Positions 21,769 through 33,800 of a DNA stretch of 64,000 nucleotides are shown one piece after another (position 1 is the first letter of the stretch; each line of letters starts with the position of its first letter). This DNA comes from Proteles cristata cristata (taxonomy: Eukaryota > Chordata > Mammalia > Carnivora > Hyaenidae): NCBI GenBank assembly GCA_017311185.1, contig JAESUZ010001749.1:1-64000 (forward strand), written 5' to 3'. Position numbers and translations under genes: made by a program. The notes under the pieces are model-generated. The model was not told where the DNA came from and did no database searches. It saw nothing but the letters and a program-made list of their open reading frames with translations.

Positions 21769-24700
21769 ATGAACCCTACAAATGATACAAAGACTCTAAA
21801 CCCACATATTTCAATAATAACACTGAATGTAAATGGCCTGAATGCTCCAATCAAAAAATATAGATAGCAGAATGGATTAAAAAACAAAATCCATCTATAT
21901 GCTGTCTACAAGAAACTCATTTTAGATGGGAAGATACTTTCAGATTAAAAGTAAGAGGATGGAGAAATATATATCGTGCTACAGGAAATCAAAAGAAAGC
22001 CGGAGTAGCGATACTTATATCAGACAAACTGGACTTTAAATTAAAGACAGTCACAAGAGATGAAGAAGGGCACTACATAATAATTACAGGGTCCATCCAT
22101 CAGGAAGAATTAACAATCATAAACGTCTACGCACCGAATATGGGAGCACCTAAATATCTAAAACAATTAATCACAAACAGAAACAAGCTTATAGATAAGA
22201 ATGTGCTAATAGCAGGGGATTTAAATACTCCGCTTACAGCAATGGATAAGTCAACCAGACAGAAAATCACTAAAGAAATAATGGACTTGAAAGACACGTT
22301 GGACCAGATGGACCTGACGGATATATTTAGAACTTTACATCCTGAGGCCAGGGATTTTACTTTCTTCTGAAGTGCACAAGGCACATTCTCGTAGATAGAT
22401 CACATACTGGGACATAAAGCAGCCCTCAATAAATATAAAAGAATAGAGATCATACCATGCACACTGTCAGATCACAATGCTTTGAAACTAGAAATCAATT
22501 ACAGGAAGAAGTCTGGAAAACTTCCAAAAACATGGAGGTTAAAGACCACCCTACTAAAGAATGAATGGGCCAATTAGACAATTAGAGAGGAAATTAAAAA
22601 AATATATGGAAACAAATGAAAATGAAAACACAACAATTCAAAATCAATGGGATGCGGCAAAGGCAGTGCTAAGAGGAAAGTACATTGCTCTCCAGACCTA
22701 TTTCAAGAGATTAGAAAAAGCGCAAGTCAAAATCTAACAGCTCACCTAAAGGAACTATAAGCAGAGCAACAAAAATGTCCTAAACCCAGTAGAAGAAGAG
22801 AAATAGTAAAAATTAGAACGAAAATAAACAACATAGAGACCAAGGAAACAGTTGAACAGATCCATGAAACCAAGAGTCGTTTTTTTGAAAAAGTCAACAA
22901 AATTGACAAACGTCTAGCCAGACTTATCCAAAAGAAAAGAGAGAGCACCCAAATAGACAAAATTATGAATGAAAATGGACTTATGACAACCAACCCCTCA
23001 GAAATACAAGCAATTATCAAGGAATACTATGAAAAATTATATGCCAACAAATTGGACAACTTAGAAGAAATGGACAAATACCTAAACACACACTCACTAC
23101 CAAAATTCACACGGGAAGAAATAGAAAACCTGAACAGACCCATAACGAGTGAAGAAATTGAATCAGTGATCAAAAATCTCCCAACAAATAAAAGCCCTGG
23201 ACCTGATGGCTTCCCTGGGGAATTATACCAGACATTTAAAACAGAATTAATCCAAATTCTTCTCAAGCTATTCCAAAAAATAGAAAGCGAAGGAAAACTC
23301 CCAGACTCATTTTATGAAGCCAGCATCACACTGATTCCCAAGCCAGACAGAGATCCAGCAAAAAAAGAGAACTACAGGCTAATATCCTTGATGAATACGG
23401 ATGCAAAAATTCTCAACAAGATCCTTGCAAATTGAATCCAGCAGCATATAAAAAGAATCATCCACCAAGATCAAGTGGGATTCATTCCTGGGTTACAGGG
23501 CTGGTTCAATATTCGCAAATCAATCAACGTGATACATCATATCAATAAAAGAAAAGATAAAAACCATATGATCCTGTCAATAGATGCAGAAAAAGCATTT
23601 GACAGAATACAGCATCCCTTCTTAATAAAGACTCTCGAGAAAGTTGGGATAGAAGGAACCTACTTAAACATCATCAAAGCCATCTATGAGAAGCCTTCAG
23701 CGAACATCATCCTCAACGGGGAAAAATTGAGAGCTTTCCCCCTGAGATCAGGAACACGACAGGGATGCCCACTCTCGCCAATGGTGTTTAGCATAGTGCA
23801 GGAAGTCCTAGCATCAGCCATCAGACACCAAAAGGAAATCAAAGGCATTAGAATTGGCAAAGAGGAAGTCAAACTTTCACTCTTCGCAGATGACATGATA
23901 CTCTACATAAAAAACCCGACAGACTCCACCAGAAGCCTACTAGAATTGATCCAAGGATTCAGCCAAGTTGCCGGGTACAAAATCAACGTACAGAAATCGG
24001 TTGCATTTTTATACACCAATGATGAAGCAATAGAAAGTGAAATCAAGAAACTGATCCCATTCACAATCGCACAAAAAACCGTAAAATACCTCGGAATAAA
24101 CCTAACCAAGGATACAAGAGATCTGAATGATGAGAACTATAGAAAACTTATGAAGGAAATTGAAGATAACACAAAGAAATGGAAAAACATTCCATGCTTA
24201 TGGATAGGAAGAATAAATATAGTTAAGATGTCATTACTACCTAAGGCACTCTACACATTCAATGCAATTCCAATCAAAATTACACCAGCATACTTCTCAA
24301 AACTAGAATAAACTATCCAAAATTTGTATGGAACCACAAAAGACCCCGAATAGCCAAAGTAATACTGAAAAATAACACCAAAACGGGAGGGATCACCATC
24401 CCAGACTTTAGCCTCTACTACAAAACTGTCATCATTAAGACAGTATGGTATTGGCACAAAAACAGACACTTAGACCAAGGGAACAGAATTGAGAACTCAG
24501 AAGTGGACCCAAAAGTATACAGCCAACTAATCTTTGACAAAGCAGGAAAGAATATCCAATGGAAAAAAGACAGCCTTTTTAACAGATGGTGTTGGGAGAA
24601 TTAGACAGCACCATGCAGAAGAATGAAACTAGATCATTTTCTCACACCATGCACAAAAATAAACTCAAAATGGATAAAGGACCTGAACGTGAGACAAGAA

Positions 24701-25621
24701 ACTATCAACACCCTAGAGGAGAAAGGAGGAAACAACCTCCTTGACCTCCACCGCAACAACTTCTTACTTGACACATCCCCAAAAGCAAGGGAATCAAGAG
24801 CAAAAATAAACTGTTGGGACCTCCTCAAGATTAAAAGCTTCTGCACAGCCAAGGAAACAACCCAGAAAATTAATAGGCAACCAACGGAATGGGAAAAGAT
24901 AGTTGCAAATGATATATCATATAAAGGGTTAATATCAGGAATCTATAAGGAACTCACCAAACTAAACGCCCGAAAAACAAACAACTCAGTGAAGAAATGG
25001 GCAGAAGATATGAACAGACACTTCTCCAAAGAGGACATCCAGATGGCCAACAGACACATGAAACGATGCTCAGCATCGCTCCTCATCAGGGAAATACACA
25101 TCAAAACCACACTGAGATACCACCTCACGCCAGTCAGAGTGGCTAAAATGAGCAAATCAGAGAATTCTAGATGCTGGCGAGGATGTGGAGAAACGGGCAC
25201 CCTCCTACACTGTTGGTGGGAATGTAAACTGGTACAGCCCCTCTGGAAAACAGTGTGGAGGTTCCTCAGGAAACTAACAATAAAACTCCCCTATGACCCA
25301 GCAATAGCACTGCTAGGAATTTACCCAAGGGATACGGAAATGCTGATGCATAGGAGCACATGTACCCCAATGTTCATAGCAGCACTCTCCACAATAGCTA
25401 AAACATGGAAAGAGCCTAAGTGTCCATCAACAGATGAATGGATCAAGAACATGTGGTTTATCTATACCATGGAATACTACATGGCAATGAGAAACAATGA
25501 AATCTGGCCATGTGTAGCAACATGGATGGACCTTGAGGGTGTTATGCTGAGCGAAATAAGTCAGGCAGAGAAGGACAAATATCATATGTGTGCACGTATA
25601 GGAGGGTTAGGAGGAACTTAA
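21769..25621 (+). pseudogene. L1-D ORF2 relic (endonuclease-RT), near full length
   Basis: It starts at ATGAACCCTACAAATGAT (21769), 46 bases after the ORF1 stop, and ends TAA at 25619-25621. The length fits a complete ORF2 of about 1,280 codons. Visible parts: endonuclease with ITLNVNGLNAPI then QETH-type sequence; RT fingers at 23120-23330 ([20 protein letters not shown]); motif A DAEKAFD at 23583-23603; the [15 protein letters not shown] block near 23730-23780; the catalytic FADD at 23883-23894; and the C-terminal zinc-knuckle-like [18 protein letters not shown] at 25171-25224. Lesions include a stop at about 21864, a frameshift near 22370, stops near 22757 and 23433, and a break at 24311-24604. 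The 278-codon (23475-24311) and 332-codon (24623-25621) blocks are open. Not functional as it stands. Confidence 0.93.
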
Positions 25622-26533
25622 CAGAGGACCAAGGGGGAGAAGAAGGGCGGAAATGGTGGGGGAAACGGAGAGAGGCAAACCATGAGAAACTCTTGAATGC
25701 TGACAAAAACTGAGGACTGATGGATGTGGGGGGGAGGAGGGATGAGAATGGAGGAGGACACGTGTGCGGATGAGCACTGGGTGTTATGTTGAAACTAATT
25801 TGACAATAAACTATTTGTAAAAAAAAAGATACAAATTCAAAATGACACTTGGACCCCTATGTTTATAGCAGCATTATCTGCAATAGCCAAATTATGGAAA
25901 TAGTCAAGTGTCCATCGATTGATGAATGAATAAAGAAGAGGTGGTATATGCAATATAGTAATATTCAGTCATAATAAAAGAATGAAATCTTGCCATCTTA
26001 AATGCCTTGATGGAGCTAGAGAGTATTGTATTAAGTGAAATAAATCAGTCAGAGAAAGAGAAATACCATATTATTTCACTCACATGTGAAATTTGAGCAA
26101 CAACACAAACTATCAAAGGTATAAGAAAAGAGACAGCCAAACCAGAAAACAAAACAAAACAAAAAATAAACAAAAGCCAGACTTTTAAATATAAAGTATA
26201 AACCAACTGTTACCACAAGGGATGGGAGTGGGAGGGTGTTTATTAGGTAATGGGGATTAAAGAGTGCAGTTATGATGAGCACCAGGTGTTGTAGGGAAGT
26301 ATTTAATCACCATATGGTACAAATGAAACTTATATTACATGGTATGTTAACTGGAATTTAAATAACAATCTAATAAAAATAATAAGAATTAAAAATAAGA
26401 AATAGGCTTCCCTGTTACAAATAAAACATTCCTTCACACATACACACACAAAATCCTTCATTTTTCTAACTACTATAATTGTTGTTTATATATAGCTGGT
26501 GATGATCTATATATAAATAACTGGAAAGAGTAA

Positions 26534-27232
26534 TGCCAGAGTCCAGCTCCATCCAGTCCATGGGTGCCTGAAAGATAGACAGTGTCACCGAGAGAGGGAT
26601 GAGAGAGCCACGAGATTCCTTCTGGTCACCAGGTAGGCATCTCTGCACTGACTGAGACTTAGCTTTATTTATGTTTAAGTGTATGGGGAACAGCACAGAA
26701 GTGGCATTTGCCTTAGACAATGATTTGATGACAAATTTATTTGATATGTAAAAATTTCCCAAAAAATAGATTTGTAGAAGACTCATGCATAACCTTTATC
26801 AATAGTGATTGAGGTACTTATCATATTTGGAAGGAAGATATCTTTAGCATTCAAATACAAGACAATGTTTTAAGCACAGCAAAGGAAAAAATTAGTTCTT
26901 TGTGAGCAGGGGTCAATAACCTGTTTGCTTAAGGGGAAGTATAAGAAAAACAAGGTTTTTCAGGAAGCGCAATGTTTGCTCCCAATAATAACAAAAGAAG
27001 AAATTCCTACAATATGTTCCTTCACAAGGTGCAATCAGCATACCAGGACCAGAATAAGGGGACAAGTCACTCCCGATACCAATCAACAAGGTGCCTTAGG
27101 GGTCAGTACTCAAGAAGAAACAATTAAGTAGGGGTGGATATCTGTCATCATCTGACAGCAGGAGGCCTTGTAAACCTGCCTTAACCTCAGAAGGAGTTTT
27201 CTCAACTACTGAGTTCAGAATGGCTCCCAACA
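26534..27232 (-). mobile_element. Solo LTR of a class II (IAP/ERVK-like) endogenous retrovirus
   Basis: On the minus strand the LTR starts TGTTGGGAGCCA and ends CTCTGGCA, so it is bounded by TG...CA, with a length of 699 bases. The starting motif is that of IAP-related beta-like (class II) LTRs. A polyadenylation signal AATAAA lies at 26669-26664 (minus), leaving about 130 bases for the R-U5 side. It is flanked by an identical 6-bp duplication, GAGTAA, at 26528-26533 and 27233-27238, as expected for class II integration. No primer binding site, gag, pol or env lies beside it, so it is a solo LTR formed by LTR-LTR recombination. No coding capacity. Confidence 0.88.
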
Positions 27233-27238
27233 GAGTAA

Positions 27239-27621
27239 CAGATTCAGTGTTGTTCGTATTTACCTTTTGTTTAAGCAGAATAATAGTTAAATTCATTCTA
27301 AATCATTTTTCAATTATAATTTAAACAATCGAGACTAACATTAGAATATATGATAGTTCCCTAATTGTAACTCCCACAGCTATAAGGTTAGTTGTAGTGC
27401 TAAGTCTTTACTGAGTAAATACATGAAGATATAACTGATATGCTTTATTGTCATCAACTGGATATCTGTAACTTTGTCCTCTTTTTCTCAGGTGTGTTTT
27501 TCCTTGATATAGCCTTGACATAGTACAGTAGCTTTCTCTCAATCACATCCAGTTCAATGAGTTGACCTCACTCCTTGTTTTCTTTCACATACATCCCAAA
27601 GTTATGAGATATATATTATAT
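27239..27621. other. Single-copy-looking DNA
   Basis: About 380 bases between the solo LTR and the next SINE. No element, exon or RNA gene recognised. Confidence 0.5.
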
Positions 27622-27636
27622 AAAACTGAGTTTTTA

Positions 27637-27880
27637 GGGGCGCCTGGGTGGCTCAGTCGGGTAATCGTCTGACTTCAGCTCAGGTCATGATCTCATGGTC
27701 CGTGGGTTCGATCCCTGCACTGGGCCCTATGCTGACAGCTAGTTCAGAGCCTGGAGCCTGCTTCAGATTCTGTATCTCCCTATCTCTCTGACCCTTCTCT
27801 GCTCAAGCTCTTTCTCTCTCTCTCTCTCTGTCTCTCTCTCTCTCTCAGAAATAAATAAAACATTAAAGAAAAAATGTTTA
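27637..27880 (+). mobile_element. tRNA-Lys-derived carnivore SINE, plus strand
   Basis: Head GGGGCGCCTGGGTGGCTCAG, long CT tract with (TC)n at about 27808-27846, and tail AGAAATAAATAAAACATT. TSD AAAACTGAGTTTTTA is identical at 27622-27636 and 27881-27895. Confidence 0.96.
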
Positions 27881-27895
27881 AAAACTGAGTTTTTA

Positions 27896-28524
27896 ATGTT
27901 TCCATTCAAACTGTTTGAAAATCCCAGAATGGAAGGAAGATGAGGGAGTAGAAAATGTTACTTTAGGAGGTCTAACATCCAAAACATGCAGAAAAAAATA
28001 TTCTGTTTTGAGGAAGCTATTGTAATACATTAGCTATTTATTAAATAGGAGTATAGAACTAAGATGAGAGAAACTTACTAACCCAAGCTTCAGTACTGCA
28101 AGAATGGAATAGTTGAACTGACAGTATAAACATTAAGAAAATTTATAATCATATTAGCCTTTCTAAATTAGACGAGCTCATCATGGGATGATCCTGATAA
28201 ATGGCTCTTCTATTATTATATAAACTTTTGTTCACTTTTAAATTCTAGACAACACTATTTATAAAAGGGGCCCTATTAGAGGAAATGGGACTAGATAAGG
28301 TCATTGCAGAGAGCAATTAGAGTTATTAAAAATAAAATATTTCATAATAAATTTGTAATGCAAGCAAATTCAGGACCAGAAACAGAATGACTTGCAGGAC
28401 TGTGCAGTTTGCATATCCTGGCTACATTCAAATACCAAAAAGCTTGATGCCATCCTTGGATACTTTGGGTAGCATCGGGATTAGAAATTTGCATATAAAT
28501 TTTAGAATGTAAAGTCCAAACCCT
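27896..28524. other. Single-copy-looking AT-rich DNA
   Basis: No recognised element, exon or RNA gene in about 630 bases. Confidence 0.5.
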
Positions 28525-28660
28525 CCCTTTCAGATGAGGAAACTGAAACCTTGTGATGGTTAAGTGATCTTCCCAGGTAATTGAATTAGCTAAATTTGTT
28601 TTTGAAAAGACCAAAACAAGAAACTTCTCCCAACTCTCAGCTTAGTGTTCTTTCTACATT
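28525..28660 (-). mobile_element. MIR element, minus strand (partial)
   Basis: Plus-strand text CAGATGAGGAAACTGAAACC, GGTTAAGTGATCTTCCCAGG and the ending CAGCTTAGTGTTCTTTCTAC is the reverse complement of the MIR core and 5' part. It ends just before the L1-E insertion site. Confidence 0.8.
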
Positions 28661-29877
28661 AATCAATCTGTAAGAGTTGAAGTGAGCCAGGCAGAAGGAC
28701 CAATATGGGAGAACAGTGTGGGAGTTTTTTGCATCTTGCATCCATGAAATATAGCAGGATCAATACTAAACCATCCTGAACACCTAAAAAGTTGATTTGA
28801 GAATTAACACAACAATCTGCACAACCTGAACCACAGAAATCAGCAGGTATGCCGTGCAGAGATGTGAACTGGGTGAGAGAAAAGCAGTGGAGGGATGGGA
28901 GCTGTTTTTGTTTGTGGAGAGAGGATGGAGACAGGAAAAACACCCCCGCTAAAAGCACCTGGAGAAAAAGTGGAAAACTAGAAACAGCCACGTGGACTGA
29001 ACAGAAAAGGGAGAAAGGAGAAGGTTTAACTTCCATTAAGACTCTGTAAACAAAGGGAGTGCAGAATCAGAAACTCTGCAGCTTATCACCTGGCTTGTTC
29101 TGTTTGGAAAGATGAGTCCCCAGAAGCAGAAACTGAAGTCTGAGGGTCCTTGGGCCACATGGAGAGAGGCAGTTCCCCTGCTGGGAGGACATTTGGTAGA
29201 GGCTGTGCAGCCACCCGACAGGCAAAAATGCCACCAGACTCCAGAGAACAACCACATTTGCTGGTGCTGGAATAAGAACTTTAAGGGGGAAGGCTGGTGC
29301 CAGATGTGTATTGTGACTTACCTTAATACTTGAAATGTTGCTGCTACATGGCCGTGTGAATTTTTTCTGGAGTGGGCTGGCAGCATCATGGTCCCACAAA
29401 CATTCCTGGGTATTGCCGGCACCCAGCAGTTACTCAATGAGACTCTCCCCGAGAAGGTCTGTGCGGGTCAATGCTGAAGTCCCTCAGAAGTGAGGGGTTG
29501 GGAAATACAGCCTCATGTGAGATAAAACTCAGGAGGGAGGTGCCGCCTGGCAAGCTGACAGCTTGATCACAGACGGTGTAAAAGTGGGAAGTGGACAGAA
29601 GCCAGAGACAAAAGATGGGTGGTTGATTGCTGATTAAGGAGAACAGAGTTCTCTAATACTAGAGACGGGGTAGCTGGGTTAGGCCATTTTCACCCCTCCC
29701 ACGCATACACATACATACCTACAAGCTCCACAACAATCTTCCACAGTAAGCCAAGCAGCACCATCTAGTAGAGAACAGAGCAGCACTATCTAGTGGAGAA
29801 CGGAGCTGGCCAAACTAGGCCAATAAAAATCTTATTTTTTACCTTATTAATTACTTTTCTTCCTTCAAAACGATGAA

Positions 29878-30763
29878 ATGAAGGAATACACCTCAAAAGA
29901 AAGAACAGGAAGAAATGACAACCAGGGACTTAAGCAACACAGATACAAGCAAGATATCTGAATGAGAATTTAGAATCACAATAACAAGAATACTAGCTGG
30001 GATTGAAAATAGATTAGAATCTCTTTCTGAAAAAATAAAAGAAGCAAAAGCTAGTCAGATTGAAATGAAAAATGCTATAACTGAGCTGCAATCTAGAATG
30101 GATGTCACAGCAACAAGGATGGATGAGGCAGAGGAGCGAATCAGCAATATAAAGGACAAACATATGGAAAATAATGAAGCAGAAAAAAAGAGGGAGGTTA
30201 AGGCAAAAGAGCATGATTAAAGAATAAGAGAAATCACTGACACATTAAAAGGGAAGAATATCAGAATCATAGGGTCCAATAAGATGAAAAGAAAGAAAAA
30301 GGGTAGAAGTGTTATGTGAGCAAATCATAATGGAAAACTTTCCTAACCTGGTGAAAGACACAGACATCAAAATCCAGGAAACACAGAGGACTCCCAGTAG
30401 ATTCAACAAAAAATGACCATCATCAAGGGATATCATAGTCAAATTCACAAAATATTCAGTCAAGGAAAGAATCATGAAAGCAGCAAGGGGATAAAAAAGT
30501 CCTTAACCTGTAAGGGAAGACAGATCAGGTTTCCAGCAGACCTATCCACAGAAACTTGGCAGGCTAGAAAGAAGTGGCAGGATAATTTTCATGTGTTGAA
30601 TCATAAACATGCCACCAAGAATTCTTTATCCAGCATATTATCCTACATTCTTTATCCTGCCATTCAAAATAGAAGAGATAAAAACCTTCTGAGACAAACA
30701 AAAATTAAAGGTGTTCATGACTACTAAATCAGCCCTGCAGGAAATTTTAAGGGGGACTCTCTA
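29878..30763 (+). pseudogene. L1-E ORF1 relic
   Basis: It begins ATGAAGGAATACACCTC at 29878, parallel to L1-C ORF1. The coiled-coil region lies at about 30000-30200, the RRM at about 30230-30420 (IIMENFPNLVKDTDIKIQET-like text, frame-shifted) and the C-terminal domain at 30430-30730 (SLTCKGRQIRFPADLSTETW then ATKNSLSSI). A stop occurs about 27 codons in (GATATCTGA near 29956), and indels follow. A 3-fold duplicated ATTCTTTATCC segment near 30620-30660 adds length. No intact protein. If intact it would be an RNA-binding nucleic-acid chaperone. Confidence 0.82.
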
Positions 30764-30861
30764 AGGGGAGAAAAAACAAAAAACATAAAAATATCAAAAG
30801 CAAAAAAGACTAGAAAGGACCAAAGAACACCACCAGAAACTCCAAATGCATAAGCAACATA

Positions 30862-33800
30862 ATGGCAATAAATTCATATATTTCAGCACTCACTCTAAAC
30901 CTCAGTTGACTAAATGCCCCAATCAAAAGATATACGGTAACAGAATGGATAAGGAAACAAGACCCATCTATATGCTGTCTACAGGAAACCCACTTTAGAC
31001 CTAAAGACATCTTCAGATTGAAAGTAAGGGAATGGAGAACCATCTATCATGCTGATGGCCAACAAAAGAAAGCCAGAGTAGCCATACATATATCAAACAA
31101 TCTAAACTTTAAAATAAAGACTAACAAGAGATTTAAAAAAGGGCATTATAACATAATTAAGCGGTCTATCCACCAAGATCTAAAAACTGTAAACATTTAT
31201 GATCCAAATGTGTGAGGACCGAAATATATAAATCAATTAATCACAAACATAAAGAAACTCATTGATAATAATACCCTAATAATAGGGGACTTCAACATCC
31301 CACTTAAGCAATAGACAGATCATCTAAACAGAAAATCAATAAGGAAACAATGTCTTTGAATGACACACGGACCGGATAGACTTAACAGATATATTCAGAA
31401 CATTTCCTCCTAAAGCAGCAGATTACACAATATTCTCCAGTGCACATGGAACATTCTACAGAATAGATCACATACTGGGACACAAATCAGCCCTCAACAA
31501 CTACAAAAAGATTGAGATCATACCGTGCATATTTTCAGACCACAATGATATGAAACACGAAATAAACCACAATAAAATATTTGGAAAGATAACAAACACT
31601 TGGAGACTAAAGAAAATCCTACTAAAAAATAAATGGGCTAACCAACAAGTTAAAGGGGAAATTAAAAAGTACATGGAAGGCAATGAAAATGATAACACCA
31701 GAGCCCTGAATCTCTCGATGAAGCAAAGGTGGTCATAAGAGAGAAGTATAGAGCAATCCAGGCCTTCCTAAAGATAGAAGAAAGGTCTCAGATACACAAC
31801 CTAACTTCACACCTCAAAGAGCTGGAAAAAGAGCAGCAAATATAACCCAACACCAGCAGAAGACATAAAGATTGGAGAGCAGAAATCAGTGCTATAGAAA
31901 ACAAAACAAAACAAAACAAACAAACAAAACAGCAGAACAGATCAATGAAGCCAGAAGCTGGTTCTTTGTAAGAATTAACAAAATTGATAAACCCCTAGCC
32001 AGCTTGATAAAAAAAAAAGGAAAGGACCCAAATAAGTAAAATCAAGAATGAAAAAGGAGAGATCACTACCAATACTGCAGAAATAAAAACATTAATAAGA
32101 GATATTATGAGCACTTATTAGCCAGTAAAATGGGCAATCTGGAAGAAATGGACAAATTCCTAGAAACATATAAACTACAAAAACTGAAACAGGAATTAAT
32201 AAAAAATTTGAAAAGACCCATAACCAGTAACGAAATCGAATTATTGATCAAAAATCTCCCATAAAACGAGATTCCAGGGCCAGATGGTTTTCCAGGGGAA
32301 TTCTACCAAACATTTAAAGAAGAGTTAACACTTATTCGTTGAAGCTTTTCAAAAAATAGAAATGGAAGGAAAAGTTCCAAACCCTTTCTATGAAGCCAGC
32401 ATTACCTTGATTCCAAAACCAGACAGACTCCACTAAAAAGGAGAACTATAGAGCAATATCCCTAATGAACATAGACACAAATATTGTCAACAAGATATTA
32501 GCCAACGGGATCCAACAATACGTTTAAAAAAATATTCACAATGACCAAGTGGAATTTATACCTGCTATGTATACCTGGTCCAATATCTGCAAAGCAATCA
32601 ATGTGATTCGTCACATCAATTAAAGAAAGGACAAGAACCGCATGGTCTTCTCAATAGATGCAGGAAAAAAAGCATTTGTCAAAATACAGCATCCTTTCTT
32701 GATGAAAACCTTCAAGAAAGTAGGGATAGAAGGATCATACCTAGAGATCATAATGGCCACATATGAAAAACCTAACATTAATATAATCCTCAATGGGGAA
32801 AAACTGAGAGCATTCCCCCTAAGGTCAGGAATAAGACAGGGATGTCCACTTTCGCCACTGTTTTTCAACATAGCATTGGGAATCTTAACCTCAGCAATCA
32901 GACAACACAAAGGAATAAAGGGCATGCAAATAGGACAGGAGGAGTTCAAACTTTCACTCTTCACAGATGATATGATACTCTATATGGAAAAAAAAAAAAC
33001 AAAAACGATTCACCAAAAATCTCCTAGAAGTGATCCATGAATTCAGCAAAGTTGCAAGATATAAAATCAATGCATCGAAATCAATTGCATTACTATATAC
33101 CAATAATGAAGGAACAGAAAGAGAAATCAAAGAATCGATCCCATTTGTATTTGCACCAAAAACCAGAAAATATCTAAGAATAAGTCTAACCAAAGAGGTG
33201 GAAAATCTATACACTGAAAACTATAGAAAGCTTATGAAAGAAATTGAAGAAGACACCAAGAAAACAAGAAAAGGAAAAATATTCCATCTTCCTGGAGAGG
33301 AAGAACAAGTATTATTAAAATGTCAATACTAACAAAAGCAATCTACATACTCAATGCAATGCCTATCAAAACAACACCAGCTTTCTTCAGAGCTAGAACA
33401 AACAATCCTAAGGTTTGTATGTAACCAGAAAAGACTCTGAATAGCCAAAGCAATCTTGAAAAAGGAAACCAAAGCAGGAGGCATCAAAATCCCAGACTTC
33501 AAGATGTATTACAAAGCTCTAATCATCAAGGCAGTATTGTACTGGCACAAAAACAGACACTCAGATCAATGGAACAGAATAGAGAACCCAGAAATAGACC
33601 CACATACATATGGCCAATTAATCTGTGACAAAGTAGGAAAGAATATCCAATGGAATAAGCACAGTCTCTTCAGCAAGTGGTGCTGGAAAAAGTGGACATC
33701 GACATGCAGAAAAATGAACATGGATCACTTTCTTACACCATACAAAAAAATAAACTCAAAATGGATGAAAGACAGGAAGCCATCAAAATCTTTAAGAAGA

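Larger units (their letters stand above)
20035..25826 (+). mobile_element. L1-D: full-length younger LINE-1 nested in L1-C
   Basis: It begins GGAGAGAGGGCAAGATGGCG and ends in a short A tail at about 25826. The TSD AGATACAAATTCAA is identical at 20021-20034 and 25827-25840, and L1-C ORF2 text continues across it. It has a short 5' UTR (about 450 bases), ORF1 (20503-21722), ORF2 (21769-25621) and a 3' UTR ending GACAATAAACTATTTGT. One SINE with a foldback tail lies near the ORF1 end (21264-21620). Both ORFs have stops or frameshifts. The perfect TSD and ORF2 blocks of 278 and 332 codons make it younger than L1-C. Confidence 0.96.
16243..26100 (+). pseudogene. L1-C ORF2 relic, split by L1-D
   Basis: The start is taken at ATGGCGATAAGTAAATAT (16243), parallel to ATGGCAATAAATTCATAT in L1-E. 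Endonuclease remnants run to about 17400, the linker to about 17800 and RT remnants from about 17820. Near 18205-18220 sequence jumps from the ACCATATGAT region to the GAGCTTT...GGAGCAAGACAGGGATG region. Comparison with L1-D, L1-E and L1-J indicates an internal deletion of roughly 160-170 bases that removes RT motif A (the DAEKAFD region). The FADD motif expected near 18355-18385 is not readable. Post-RT and C-terminal parts run to 20034, then resume at 25841 after L1-D and finish at about 26100. Confidence 0.85.
13739..26403 (+). mobile_element. L1-C: old full-length LINE-1, split by L1-D
   Basis: The 5' UTR starts at about 13739 (GAGGAAGATGACAGC). It is followed by ORF1 (15316 to about 16160), ORF2 (16243 to about 26100) and the 3' UTR to about 26403. 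Nested inside are two SINEs in the 5' UTR (14695-15130), one SINE in the endonuclease region (16768-16990), a small L1 3' fragment (18574-18758) and the full-length L1-D (20035-25826). Removing these leaves about 6 kb. Many stops and frameshifts, plus the nesting, mark it as one of the oldest full-length L1s here. I did not find a convincing TSD. Confidence 0.92.

Noticed and set aside
24623..25621. 332-codon open frame as a possible host gene
   Set aside because: It is the C-terminal part of L1-D ORF2, continuous with upstream RT blocks and ending at the normal L1 stop before an L1 3' UTR.
26404..27238. Full endogenous retrovirus around the class II LTR
   Set aside because: Only one LTR is present, with matching 6-bp flanks on both sides and no internal retroviral sequence.
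27637..27720. tRNA gene suggested by A-box and B-box motifs in this and the other SINE heads
   Set aside because: The motifs are followed by the CT-rich SINE body and A tail and flanked by TSDs; the cloverleaf is not maintained.
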